From NCBI GenBank assembly GCA_937898685.1, contig CALEJT010000077.1:55973-119972 (forward strand): 64,000 nucleotides of DNA, given 5' to 3'. A program made the position numbers and the translations under genes. Below, in pieces: positions 16,401-24,586 of the stretch. Position 1 is the stretch's first letter. Each line of letters starts with the position of its first letter. Under the pieces are notes generated by a model. That model saw nothing but the letters and a program-made list of their open reading frames with translations. It was not told the DNA's origin and ran no database searches. This DNA is from an uncultured Gammaproteobacteria bacterium (GTDB lineage: Bacteria; Pseudomonadota; Gammaproteobacteria; Pseudomonadales; Pseudohongiellaceae).

Positions 16401-17360
16401 TTACAAGCGAACGGGTTGGACGGTGAAACCTTCGGCGCGCAGAAGCTCGACCACGCTGTCTGCGCCGAGCAAGTGCCCTGCGCCCACCACCACGAAATAG
16501 TCGTCCTTGCCGGTCTCGATCAATTCGATGATGCCATCGGCCATCACGCGATTGCGCTCGGAAAACAGACGCCGATTCAGCTCGATCAGCCCTTTGCGTT
16601 CTTCCGCCGATAGATCGGGCGAATCCTCTTCGTCGAACAGCAAGGACTCGAGCGCCGCATGATCGGCGCAGCGCCAGGCCTTCACCAGCGCTTCGATCTG
16701 CTTGGCACTTTCCTGATATTCGCGCAGGGAGTAGCTGAGGAACACATCGGGATCCAGCGATTCGAGCATGTCCACCTGCTGCCGCAATCCTTCCAGCTCC
16801 AGTACTTCGGCGTCCTGCGGCATCTGCGCGAGAAAATACGATTCCAGTCCCCACGCTGCATCGAAGCCGAGCGAGCTCGACTGCACGTCGGCGAGCAAGA
16901 GGGAAATCATCCAGGGTTTGAGACGCATCACGATGTCGACGGCGAGGCCTTCTTGCGCGATCACGTCCTGCAGACTCTTGAGCGTATCCGGGCTCAGCAA
17001 CTGCTCCAGCGTCTGATCGGCGGGCAATTGACTGCGACGCGCCAGTTCCTGCGCCACGGCAGGATTGGTGACGCTGCGAGGATCGACCTCGAACACGACA
17101 TATTCCGCCTCGCGAAAACTCGCTTCGACCGGCGGTGGCAAGGGATAGAAGTCCGGTTTACCGACATGCATCGAACCAAACAGAAACAGGCTGATGTCAC
17201 GCTCGCGTAATTGCGCGCCCTGCACCTCCCACAACATCGTGCTGCCGGGATCGCTGCAAAACTGCGTCTGCTCCTGCGCGACGACTGCCAAGATTTGGCC
17301 GAACCACAGGCCAAAACCGACACCAAGCGCTGCGCGAAGCGAAGCCGGAATCTTTTTCAT
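16401..17360 (-). CDS. TraB/GumN family protein with signal peptide
   Basis: 319-aa protein of the TraB/GumN (Tiki-like) family. An N-terminal hydrophobic signal (about residues 8-27) is followed by the family's first motif LFLFGSMHVGKPDFYP. A conserved Glu appears in AEYVVFEVD, and the terminal motif VVVGAGHLLG is present. Tiki members are metal-dependent proteases; for bacterial members the activity is largely unknown. The protein is probably periplasmic. It is transcribed away from ech and ends 111 bp before the ffs 5' end, so it may read into the ffs-dnaX region. Confidence 0.85.
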   Translation of the reverse strand: MKKIPASLRAALGVGFGLWFGQILAVVAQEQTQFCSDPGSTMLWEVQGAQLRERDISLFLFGSMHVGKPDFYPLPPPVEASFREAEYVVFEVDPRSVTNPAVAQELARRSQLPADQTLEQLLSPDTLKSLQDVIAQEGLAVDIVMRLKPWMISLLLADVQSSSLGFDAAWGLESYFLAQMPQDAEVLELEGLRQQVDMLESLDPDVFLSYSLREYQESAKQIEALVKAWRCADHAALESLLFDEEDSPDLSAEERKGLIELNRRLFSERNRVMADGIIELIETGKDDYFVVVGAGHLLGADSVVELLRAEGFTVQPVRL

Positions 17361-17793
17361 ACGGTTCTCCTCAGTGCGAGGCGGCCATCATAGCCTGCCT
17401 CACAGTAAAGCCACGGCATTAAAACATCTGCGGCTGTGCTATAGTTCCGCGCCAAATTGTCGGCCCATGGCATCCAAGGTGATCCGTCCCCTGCTGCCGT
17501 GAGCGTGGCCCAGGCTGCCCGCTCCCGCCCACCACTCTGTCGCCCAATGTGAATCGACATCGTGGTCTGCACCGTCGGTGCTGCACCAGGCGCCATGCCA
17601 CCTGCGGCACCAACAGCGGAATCATCGTGGCGCCACGGTTCGACAAGCGTTCTAACGACACAGTTGTCGCGAGGACGACAGGAGTTTTGGTTTTTACATG
17701 CTCGTTCCACAAGACACGAAGTACTGTGCTACTGAGCCGAGCAGAACCCAAGACCGCTAAGTTCCACCTCAACAACACAACAGGTAGTAAGCC
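17361..17793 (+). promoter_or_regulatory. 433-bp divergent region; long putative leader of ech
   Basis: No supported gene lies here. A promoter-like CTATAGT sits near 17438-17446 with TTAAAA about 15 bp upstream, which would give ech a 5' leader of about 340 nt. Within it are small hairpins such as GCACC-GTC-GGTGC near 17568-17580. An 82-codon frame ends in the ech start (TGA over ATG), but its Arg/Thr-rich composition does not look like a protein. No known riboswitch family was recognised. Confidence 0.4.
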
Positions 17794-18744
17794 ATGAGCA
17801 CTAAAGAACCTTGGGGCAATACCGTCGACGTCGTGTTCGACGATCAGATCGCCTTCGTGTATTTCAATCGTCCAGAAAAGAAAAACTGCATGAGCCCCAC
17901 GCTCAACCGGGAAATGTATGCAACGCTGCATCACCTGGAATTGGATGATCGCTGCAGCGTGGTGGTACTGACCGGTCGCGGTGAAGCCTGGTCTGCCGGC
18001 ATGGACCTGAAGGAATACTTCCGCGAAACCGACAACGAATCGGATGCCTTCAAGATGCGCACTCGCGAAGAATGTGCAGCCTGGCAGCAGATCAAACTGC
18101 GCAACCTCGCCAAGCCCACCATCGCCATGGTGAATGGCTGGGTATTCGGCGGCGCCTTCACTCCGCTGACCTCCTGCGACATCGCCATCGCTGCCGAAGA
18201 TGCCAAGTTCGGTCTGTCCGAAATCAACTGGGGCATCCTGCCCGGCGGCAACGTCACCAAGGTAGTGGCCGACACCATGAACATGCGCAATGCGCTGTAC
18301 TACATCATGACCGGCGAAACCTTCGACGGTAAGCAGGCAGCTGCCATGGGCCTCGTCAACGAAGCAGTGCCGCGCGAGCGACTCGAAGCCCGCGTACGCG
18401 AAATCGCCAAGGTGCTGATGCAGAAAGATCCGGTGGTACTGCGCTGCGCGAAAGAGGTGTTCAAGCGCGTCCGTTACATGGATTGGGAAACTGCCAACGA
18501 CTACATCTACGCCAAGAGCGATGGATCGCAGTATCGCAGCGGCGGCGAATTCCGCTCCGGCGCGATGAAAGCCTTCCTCGACGACAAGAAGCTCAAGCCC
18601 GGTCTCGCCACCTACGACGGTGGCAAGAAAGGCAAGGCTGCCAAGAAAGTCGCCAAGGCTGCCAAGCCTGAGAAAGCTGCCAAGGCCACCAAGGCTGCCA
18701 AGAAGGCAGAAAAGCCGAAAGCAGCCAAGAAAGGTAAGAAGTAA
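17794..18744 (+). CDS. ech: p-Hydroxycinnamoyl-CoA (feruloyl-CoA) hydratase-lyase with Lys/Ala-rich tail
   Basis: Crotonase-fold enzyme that hydrates feruloyl- or coumaroyl-CoA and cleaves it to vanillin or 4-hydroxybenzaldehyde plus acetyl-CoA. It closely follows the known Pseudomonas HCHL sequence, with shared blocks NRPEKKNCMSPTLNREM, GEAWSAGMDLKEYFRE, KPTIAMVNGWVFGGAF and KFGLSEINWGILPGG, the last holding the catalytic Glu. The Pseudomonas enzyme is about 276 aa. This one has 316 because of a 39-residue tail (278-316) made almost only of Lys, Ala and Gly in AAKK-type repeats, like histone H1-like bacterial proteins. Codon choice is strongly biased, suggesting high expression. No feruloyl-CoA synthetase or vanillin dehydrogenase is in the window. 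Confidence 0.92.
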   Translation: MSTKEPWGNTVDVVFDDQIAFVYFNRPEKKNCMSPTLNREMYATLHHLELDDRCSVVVLTGRGEAWSAGMDLKEYFRETDNESDAFKMRTREECAAWQQIKLRNLAKPTIAMVNGWVFGGAFTPLTSCDIAIAAEDAKFGLSEINWGILPGGNVTKVVADTMNMRNALYYIMTGETFDGKQAAAMGLVNEAVPRERLEARVREIAKVLMQKDPVVLRCAKEVFKRVRYMDWETANDYIYAKSDGSQYRSGGEFRSGAMKAFLDDKKLKPGLATYDGGKKGKAAKKVAKAAKPEKAAKATKAAKKAEKPKAAKKGKK

Positions 18745-18753
18745 GTCGGACGG

Positions 18754-18830
18754 TGAGCCCAGGCTCGGCTTGGGCTCACAGCAGCGCTGAACGCAGAAAT
18801 GAAAAGGCCACCCTAGGGTGGCCTTTTCTT
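18754..18830 (+). terminator. Two hairpins ending ech transcription
   Basis: A GTGAGCCCA...TGGGCTCAC stem (about 18754-18778) is followed by a perfect 12-bp inverted repeat AAAAGGCCACCC-TA-GGGTGGCCTTTT (18802-18827) with T-runs on both strands. It should act as a bidirectional terminator between ech and the small minus-strand gene. Confidence 0.85.
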
Positions 18831-18844
18831 TGGCACGAACTCGT

Positions 18845-19021
18845 TCAGCTCATGCTGGCCGTATACTCGACCATCGATAGCCCCACCCAGGTGAGCAGGA
18901 CCAGCAGACCCAGCCAAACCAAGCCCTTCAGCAAGGTGAAGCGGTTGCGGGGACGAATCTCGTATTCGTCACGAATGATCAGATGTTTCGGCACTCTGCG
19001 CTTTTTGAAGATGGCGCTCAT
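18845..19021 (-). CDS. Small single-span membrane protein (58 aa)
   Basis: A short frame starting ATG at 19021 with an AAGGAG site ten bases upstream encodes 58 aa. A basic N-terminus (MSAIFKKRRVPKHLIIRDEY) and RPRNRF segment are followed by one hydrophobic helix (about residues 31-50, GLVWLGLLVLLTWVG). It has the look of a small cytoplasm-anchored inner-membrane protein. No family recognised. It ends 15 bp before the bidirectional terminator. Support comes from the ribosome site, the topology and the clean ending. Confidence 0.6.
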   Translation of the reverse strand: MSAIFKKRRVPKHLIIRDEYEIRPRNRFTLLKGLVWLGLLVLLTWVGLSMVEYTASMS

Positions 19022-19170
19022 TGACTCGACAGCTCCTTGAACCGATCTGTTACCTGCGCACTCGTTTTTTTGCGGGGGGCATCATTAGAACAAGCAAATC
19101 TTGCGGGATGCTAGCCCAAATGTGGCAAGTTGCTGACTGCCCGGCGCCTGTGACACCGTGACACCCAGGG

Positions 19171-20493
19171 TCAAGCCTGTCTGGCCTCGTAGACCTCAAG
19201 TTGTCTGCCCACCCACACCAGAAGCATCAGCGCTGGAATCACCACCAGTGCGGTGAGCACGAAGAAGAGCGGCCAATTGCCGTCTAGCCCATCGACGATC
19301 GCCCCGCTCGTCGCTGCCAAGGTGGTGCGCCCAAAATTGGCGATGGACGTCATGAGCGCGAACTGACTGCCCGTATAGGTACGCGACGTGAAGTAGGAAA
19401 TGAAGGTCACCACGGCCACCGTGGCGAAGGCGCCGCAGAAGTTGTCGATCAGCAGAGTCACCATGAAGAGCCAGGGCACCGGATGTCCCACCAGCGCCAT
19501 GATGGCGTACAAGAGGTTCGACGCTGCCATCGCGATGCCACCGATCAACATGCCGCGCATCACACCGTAGCGCGTGTTGAGCACCGCGCCCATCAGTGAG
19601 AACACCACCGTGGCGATGCCGCCGAGAAACTTCTGATAGAAGGCGATCTGATCCGTCGCGAAGCCGAGCTCGCGATAGAACACCAGCGACATGTCCCCCA
19701 GCAGGGCTTCACCGATACGGAAGCTGAAAAGGAATAGCAGAATCCCCAACGCCAGCTTGGCGCCGCAACGACTGAAGAACTCCACGAAGGGCGCACTGAT
19801 GTAGGTGTCGAACCAGTTGCGGAACGACATGCGCCCCGTCGTCACGCTGCTCTCCCCCTCTTCGCGCTCACGCGGCGACAGGTAGAGCAACAACATCACG
19901 AGACCCCACATTGCGGCACAAACCTTGTAGACCGCAGGCCAGCTCATCCCAACGCGTTCACCCCCCAGCGTGAGCGCGAGCGTGCCGCCGATGAAACCAT
20001 AGCCGGCCCACCACCCCGCCGTACTCAACGCCGCCGAATAGGCAAGTTTGGTTTCCGCCTCTTCGCGCGTGAACAACTTGATACGGTAGGCATCGACCGC
20101 GATGTCCTGGGTGGCGGAAAAGAAGGCGATGCCGAGTGCGAACACACCGAGCACGAGCAAGCTACCTTGAGGGTTGGCTTCGCTCAGCAACCAGGTGAAG
20201 AGCGCCAACATGAATTGTGTGAGCAGCAGCCAGGCGCGGTATTGCCCGAGTCGAGAAAGCAGCGGAACGCGCCCCTTGTCCACCAGTGGTGACCAGGTCC
20301 ACTTGAGCGCGTAGATGGCGGTAACGACACCGATGTAGCCGATGGCCGAACGCGACAGACCTTCGCTCTGCATCCACAGCGTCAGGATCGAGCCATGCAA
20401 CACCCACGGAAAACCGCTGGCAAAACCGAGCAGGAAGACGGTCAGGAAGCGACGATCGAGCAGGGCCTGGAGCGACGATGTGAACGAGGGCAT
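19171..20493 (-). CDS. ampG: AmpG-like MFS permease
   Basis: 440-aa, about 12-helix major facilitator resembling AmpG, the inner-membrane importer of anhydro-muropeptides for cell-wall recycling. The AmpG-like features are GFPWVLHGSILTLWMQSEG near the N-terminus, YALKWTWSPLVDKG after helix 2, and SATQDIAVDAYRIKLF in the central loop. The ATG at 20493 is preferred over a TTG six codons upstream. The gene stands alone between terminators, with no beta-lactamase or ampD nearby. Confidence 0.8.
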   Translation of the reverse strand: MPSFTSSLQALLDRRFLTVFLLGFASGFPWVLHGSILTLWMQSEGLSRSAIGYIGVVTAIYALKWTWSPLVDKGRVPLLSRLGQYRAWLLLTQFMLALFTWLLSEANPQGSLLVLGVFALGIAFFSATQDIAVDAYRIKLFTREEAETKLAYSAALSTAGWWAGYGFIGGTLALTLGGERVGMSWPAVYKVCAAMWGLVMLLLYLSPREREEGESSVTTGRMSFRNWFDTYISAPFVEFFSRCGAKLALGILLFLFSFRIGEALLGDMSLVFYRELGFATDQIAFYQKFLGGIATVVFSLMGAVLNTRYGVMRGMLIGGIAMAASNLLYAIMALVGHPVPWLFMVTLLIDNFCGAFATVAVVTFISYFTSRTYTGSQFALMTSIANFGRTTLAATSGAIVDGLDGNWPLFFVLTALVVIPALMLLVWVGRQLEVYEARQA

Positions 20494-20545
20494 AAGGTTG
20501 GCCTGGAGCAAAGCCGCAACCTTAGCAGGAAAGAAGGCGGGAACA

Positions 20546-20577
20546 AAAAACCCGGCCAGGAAGTCCTGACCGGGTTC
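20546..20577 (-). terminator. Terminator of peroxiredoxin gene
   Basis: On the minus strand AACCCGGTCAGGA-CT-TCCTGGCCGGGTT is followed by a T-run (AAAAAA on the plus strand). It lies 28 bp beyond the peroxiredoxin stop. Confidence 0.88.
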
Positions 20578-20604
20578 TTGTGAAGACGCTCAACGCGCTA
20601 GATT

Positions 20605-21180
20605 TCAGTTGCTGGCGAGGCTCTGGATCAGTTCCAGGGAGCGCTCGACGTTCTCTTCGGGCGATACACCGCCGATGGTGCCGGCGATGGTGCCGTCGGG
20701 CATCACGACGAAGGTGGTGCGCTCGGCGAAGCCGTGGTCGATGACAGCACCGCGGGTGTCTGCGGCACCGGGGCGCACGTCGCGGATCTGCAACTGATAG
20801 GAAGAAGCGATGCTGCCATCGGAATCGCTCACGACGGGCAGCTTGCCTGCGCAGTATTCGGGATCGGCGGAGAAATCATTCAGACGCTGGATGCTGTCGA
20901 GAGACACACCCACTACCGAGGCACCGGCGGCTTTGAATTTCTCCATGTTGGTGGCGAAGGTGTAGGCCTGAATGTTACAGCCCGTGGTGTAGGCGGAAGG
21001 ATAGAAGTAGACGACGGTGGGGCCTTGAGCCAGCGATTCCTTCAGAGAGTACGTGAATTCCTGGCCATTGAGCGAAGCGGGAGCGGTGAAGTCAGGTGCT
21101 TCGGAGCCTGCTTCCAGGGCAGCATGGGCCGAAACTGCGAAAGTGCCAGCCACCAATGCGGTAAACACCATCTTTTTCAT
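20605..21180 (-). CDS. Exported peroxiredoxin (AhpC/TSA-Bcp type)
   Basis: 191-aa thiol peroxidase with a Sec signal peptide (MKKMVFTALVAGTFAVSAHA, cleavage near residue 20), so it is periplasmic, unlike cytoplasmic Bcp or AhpC. The active-site segment VVYFYPSAYTTGCNIQA carries the peroxidatic Cys in a Thr-x2-Cys context. A second Cys in DPEYCAGKLPVVSD may be the resolving residue. The long upstream open frame is rejected because the ATG at 21180 has a GGAAG site and a classical signal peptide. It is divergent from a TlpA-type thioredoxin lipoprotein that could be its reductant, which is inference from position. Confidence 0.85.
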   Translation of the reverse strand: MKKMVFTALVAGTFAVSAHAALEAGSEAPDFTAPASLNGQEFTYSLKESLAQGPTVVYFYPSAYTTGCNIQAYTFATNMEKFKAAGASVVGVSLDSIQRLNDFSADPEYCAGKLPVVSDSDGSIASSYQLQIRDVRPGAADTRGAVIDHGFAERTTFVVMPDGTIAGTIGGVSPEENVERSLELIQSLASN

Positions 21181-21362
21181 ATGTTTCTTCCTAACTAGGC
21201 AGGTTGATGTCGATAGGGGTTTTGAGCGTGCGGCCATCATAGGCACTCGGCCCGACTCAGGCAATGACCGCTGCACTATGAGTTTCTTGCAGGTGCCTGG
21301 TTTGACTGTACCCCCCAACCTTCCTACCATCGCGCCCATCATTCGTTTCTGACCTGACCGTC

Positions 21363-21926
21363 ATGCCCGCCATCCGTTCCCTGCTTCCGTTGTTGCTTAC
21401 CTCCTTCACCTTGCTGAGCAGTTGCTCCGGCGAAAACACCGCGACCACTGTCGCTATGGACAACGCCGCCGAGACTTCCGACGTGGCCAGCATCATTGCT
21501 GCCGCGGCGAGGAATGCGGCGGAGTCGACCTATCAGGATCTCGAAGGTCGCGGTTTCGAGCTGAGCGACTTCGCGGGCAAGAAAGTATTCGTGAACTACT
21601 GGGCCACGTGGTGCGCGCCCTGTATCCGCGAGATTCCCGCACTGAACAATGCCGCGGCCGCGCTCGAGTCGGAAAACTTCGTGTTCCTGCTCGCCTCCGA
21701 TGAGAAGCTGGAGACGATCACGAACTTCCTCACCGAGCGCCAGTTCAGCGGCAACTTCGTCAAGCTCAACGGTTACTTCGGCGCTCACGGCATCGTCGCC
21801 GTGCCGAGCTCCCTGCTCTACGACGAACAAGGCAACCTGGTGCAGACCTGGGCCGGGGCCTTCGAATGGGATACGCCGGAAATGCTGGCCGAGATTCGCG
21901 CTGCCGTAGCTGGGCCGGCGCCTTGA
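21363..21926 (+). CDS. TlpA/ResA-like thioredoxin lipoprotein
   Basis: 187-aa thioredoxin-fold lipoprotein. The signal peptide ends in lipobox LLSSC (Cys21), then a low-complexity linker to about residue 55, then a TlpA-like domain with VNYWATWCAPCIREIPAL (active site Cys-Ala-Pro-Cys). The cis-proline region AVPSSLLYDEQG is also present. TlpA-type proteins reduce periplasmic disulfides, for example in cytochrome c maturation or peroxide defence. The divergent neighbour is an exported peroxiredoxin, so a reductant-peroxidase pair is plausible. Confidence 0.88.
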   Translation: MPAIRSLLPLLLTSFTLLSSCSGENTATTVAMDNAAETSDVASIIAAAARNAAESTYQDLEGRGFELSDFAGKKVFVNYWATWCAPCIREIPALNNAAAALESENFVFLLASDEKLETITNFLTERQFSGNFVKLNGYFGAHGIVAVPSSLLYDEQGNLVQTWAGAFEWDTPEMLAEIRAAVAGPAP

Positions 21927-21973
21927 GTTGCCTCTTCGCAAGTACTGCGACCCAGTTTTTTTGACGCAAACAA

Positions 21974-22013
21974 AACGGGCTTGGAACCAATGGCTCCAAG
22001 CCCGTTCGTTTTG
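21974..22013 (+). terminator. Terminator between TlpA-like gene and TonB receptor
   Basis: AACGGGCTTGGA and TCCAAGCCCGTT form a 12-bp stem with a small inner stem CCA-AT-GG, followed by CGTTTT. It lies between two convergent genes and could serve both. Confidence 0.8.
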
Positions 22014-22044
22014 GTGCGGTCGGCGGGGCTGAGCCCGCCCTTGC

Positions 22045-24531
22045 TCAGAAGTTGTAACGCAGGCCGATCCAACCAGCGCGCGGTGCACCGACGCCGAGGA
22101 AGAGCGGACGATCATCCGCGAGATCGGAGATCACTTCGTCGGGATCTTCTCCGAGCAGACCGAAGCTTTCGTACTTCGTGTCGAACAGGTTGGTCACTTT
22201 CGCGAAGACCACGAACCGTTCGCCGATGCGATAGCTGCCGCGCAGATTCACCAGCGTGAAACCATCGACGGTATCGAGCTCGTTCGCCTCGTCACCGCGC
22301 ATCACCTGATCACCGTTGTAGATCGCTTCCGCACCAAGGGTGAAGGCCGGCGTGATCTGCCAGTCGGCACCGAGTTTCACGATGGTTTCCGGCAGCCCCG
22401 GAATGCGATCGCCCTTCTGCACCGCGAGTTCGCCATCGTCATTGGCATTCGGATGATTCGGGCTCAGTACCATGAAGGGGCTGTCGAAGGTGGCGTCTAG
22501 ATAGGTCCAGTTGGCATACCAGCTCACATCCGCCACAGCACCCATCAGGCCGAGCTCGATGCCGCGGCGACGGGTTTCGTCGACGTTGGCGAAGAGACCG
22601 GTGGCGCGGCCGGTGGTCTGGAACAGGATGTCGTCGCGGTTACGTGCGTCGAACAGGTTCACCTGATAACCGATGTTGTTCCACACGCCGCGCGTGCCGA
22701 TTTCCACCGTACGGGTGACGACGTCATCGAGCGGCGGGTCCGCGAGGAAGGCGTTCGGCAGACGGCATTCGAAATCGATGTCATCCGGATCCTCTCCGTC
22801 TTCGATCGCGTACTGACGTGCCAGCTCGAACACCCCTTCGTTGCAGGCCAACTCGATCGGAGTGGGCACACGATTGGACTCACTGTAGGAGGCGTAGTAG
22901 GTGTGTGCGCCATCCGGATTCCAGGTCAGACCCACCGCCGGGTTGAAGCGTTTGAAGGAGTGATCACCGTTGAGCTCCGGACGATCACCACTGGAATCAC
23001 GCAGCGTGACGTCGGTGGAGTTGTAGCGACCCGACAAGGTCAGCGCCAAGGTGTCATCCAGCTGGAAGGTATTGGAGAAGAACCAGCTCCAGGTTTCGGT
23101 GCGGGTGCGGACGTGCGTCGCGGCTTCTGCGACGAAGCTACCGGTGCCGAGACCGGCCGTGCTGCGCGTGACGGGGTCGAGGCCAGCGAGCTCCACCACG
23201 GAATCGAATGTGGAACGACCGTCCACATAGCTCACACCGGTGATGAAGAGGTTGTCGCGGCCGAAGAGATCTTCGGTGACTTCCACCTGACCGCTGAAGC
23301 TGCGGCTGCGCTGACGACGTTCACTGATGTTGTTGATGGCTTCATCGCTGAGGATGCCGGTGCCGTACAGCTCACCACTGATGTCTTCCGGTTCGAAGTC
23401 TTCCGGATCCAGGCCGAGCGCCAGCGCACGTGCTTCGATCAGCTCTTCGAGATCATCGAGACTGGTGATGCCGTCGACCTCGCCTTCGCAGACGTCATCC
23501 AGTTCGATGTCGAGATCGTCTTCGAGCAGTTCCTCGAGGTCTTCGAAATCTTCGAACAGCGCCTGTGCACCGCCCGCGAAGGTACAGAGGCCATATTCGG
23601 AGGCGTCGCCGTTGAAGGAACGCGTACGGTTTTCGCGCCAGTTGATGCTGCCCGACACACGCACGGTGTCGGTCAGGGCATGCCAGCCGTCGAAGGAGTA
23701 CATCTTGAGATCGTTCTCGGTGATGTCGGGCGCCGTGAAGATCGCTGAACGATCGATGTTCATCAGACCCACCGGCAATGCACCATTGCCGATCAGTTCG
23801 CTCACGCCGCGCTGCGCGCTGACGTCGAAACCGCTGCGCTCACCATCGCGCCAGCTCACACTGCCGTAGAAATTGCGCGCATCGGAGTCGGACAGATCGC
23901 GCCAACCGGTTTCGTCGAAGTAATCGAGGTTGAGGTAGTAACCCCAGGTGCCGTCGTTGCCGCCGCTTTCCAGCGTACCGGTCACGCGGTCCCAGGAACC
24001 TGCTAGTGCTTCGAGGCTGTTACCCTGGAAGTTGAAGCCGTTCTTCATCGTCACGGCCAGCGCACCGCCAAGTGTGTTGAGGCCGAATACGGGGTTCGAA
24101 CCGCTGATGAGATCGATGCTGTGAATGGCGGACGCCGGCAGGAGATCCCAGTTCACGGCATCACCGAGCGGCTCGTTCACACGCACGCCGTTCTGATAGA
24201 CGGAAATGCCCTGCGGCAGACCGAGCAAGGGGGAAGCGGTGAAACCGCGGAACTGCAGGTCGGGCTGCAGCGGGTTGTTCTGGGCGGCGTTGAGGTTGAC
24301 GCTGCCCAGCCTGCTGTTCATGAAGTCGCTCAGGTCGAGTGCGGAGGTGCGCTGCAGCGCTTCGCTGTCGGCACTCTGCACTGCGTAAGGGATGTGCTGC
24401 AGTATCTGACGCGTAAAGCCACCGGGCACGATGCCGATGACTGTGATTTCTTCGACGGCGTCCGCTGCCTGCGCCCCGTAGGGTAACAAGGCGGCACTCA
24501 GTGCGGCTGTCAGTGCGCGGCGTTTGAACAT
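22045..24531 (-). CDS. TonB-dependent receptor with acidic extracellular-type insert
   Basis: 828-aa receptor of TonB-dependent type. The start MFKRRALTAALSAALLPYGA has an AGGGGAG site; the open frame 16 codons longer lacks one. A signal peptide is followed by a TonB-box-like VEEITVIG, a plug with LQFRGFTASPLLGLPQGISVYQNGVRVNEP, and a barrel ending in AGWIGLRYNF. Between about residues 327 and 384 (23380-23553) an extremely acidic segment is inserted (FEDFEDLEELLEDD and more). It includes one Cys (Cys348), with a second (Cys316) lying 11 residues before it. This is unusual for the family and probably an extracellular loop. Substrate unknown; no transporter genes are adjacent. Confidence 0.88.
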   Translation of the reverse strand: MFKRRALTAALSAALLPYGAQAADAVEEITVIGIVPGGFTRQILQHIPYAVQSADSEALQRTSALDLSDFMNSRLGSVNLNAAQNNPLQPDLQFRGFTASPLLGLPQGISVYQNGVRVNEPLGDAVNWDLLPASAIHSIDLISGSNPVFGLNTLGGALAVTMKNGFNFQGNSLEALAGSWDRVTGTLESGGNDGTWGYYLNLDYFDETGWRDLSDSDARNFYGSVSWRDGERSGFDVSAQRGVSELIGNGALPVGLMNIDRSAIFTAPDITENDLKMYSFDGWHALTDTVRVSGSINWRENRTRSFNGDASEYGLCTFAGGAQALFEDFEDLEELLEDDLDIELDDVCEGEVDGITSLDDLEELIEARALALGLDPEDFEPEDISGELYGTGILSDEAINNISERRQRSRSFSGQVEVTEDLFGRDNLFITGVSYVDGRSTFDSVVELAGLDPVTRSTAGLGTGSFVAEAATHVRTRTETWSWFFSNTFQLDDTLALTLSGRYNSTDVTLRDSSGDRPELNGDHSFKRFNPAVGLTWNPDGAHTYYASYSESNRVPTPIELACNEGVFELARQYAIEDGEDPDDIDFECRLPNAFLADPPLDDVVTRTVEIGTRGVWNNIGYQVNLFDARNRDDILFQTTGRATGLFANVDETRRRGIELGLMGAVADVSWYANWTYLDATFDSPFMVLSPNHPNANDDGELAVQKGDRIPGLPETIVKLGADWQITPAFTLGAEAIYNGDQVMRGDEANELDTVDGFTLVNLRGSYRIGERFVVFAKVTNLFDTKYESFGLLGEDPDEVISDLADDRPLFLGVGAPRAGWIGLRYNF

Positions 24532-24586
24532 GGAAACTCCCCTATCGTTTTCAAAAACCGCGATTCTATTCCGCATCACCCGAACG

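Noticed and set aside
17549..17797. 82-codon frame overlapping the ech start as a leader peptide gene
   Set aside because: GTG start without a ribosome site and an unstructured Arg/Thr-rich composition. The overlap with ech looks accidental.
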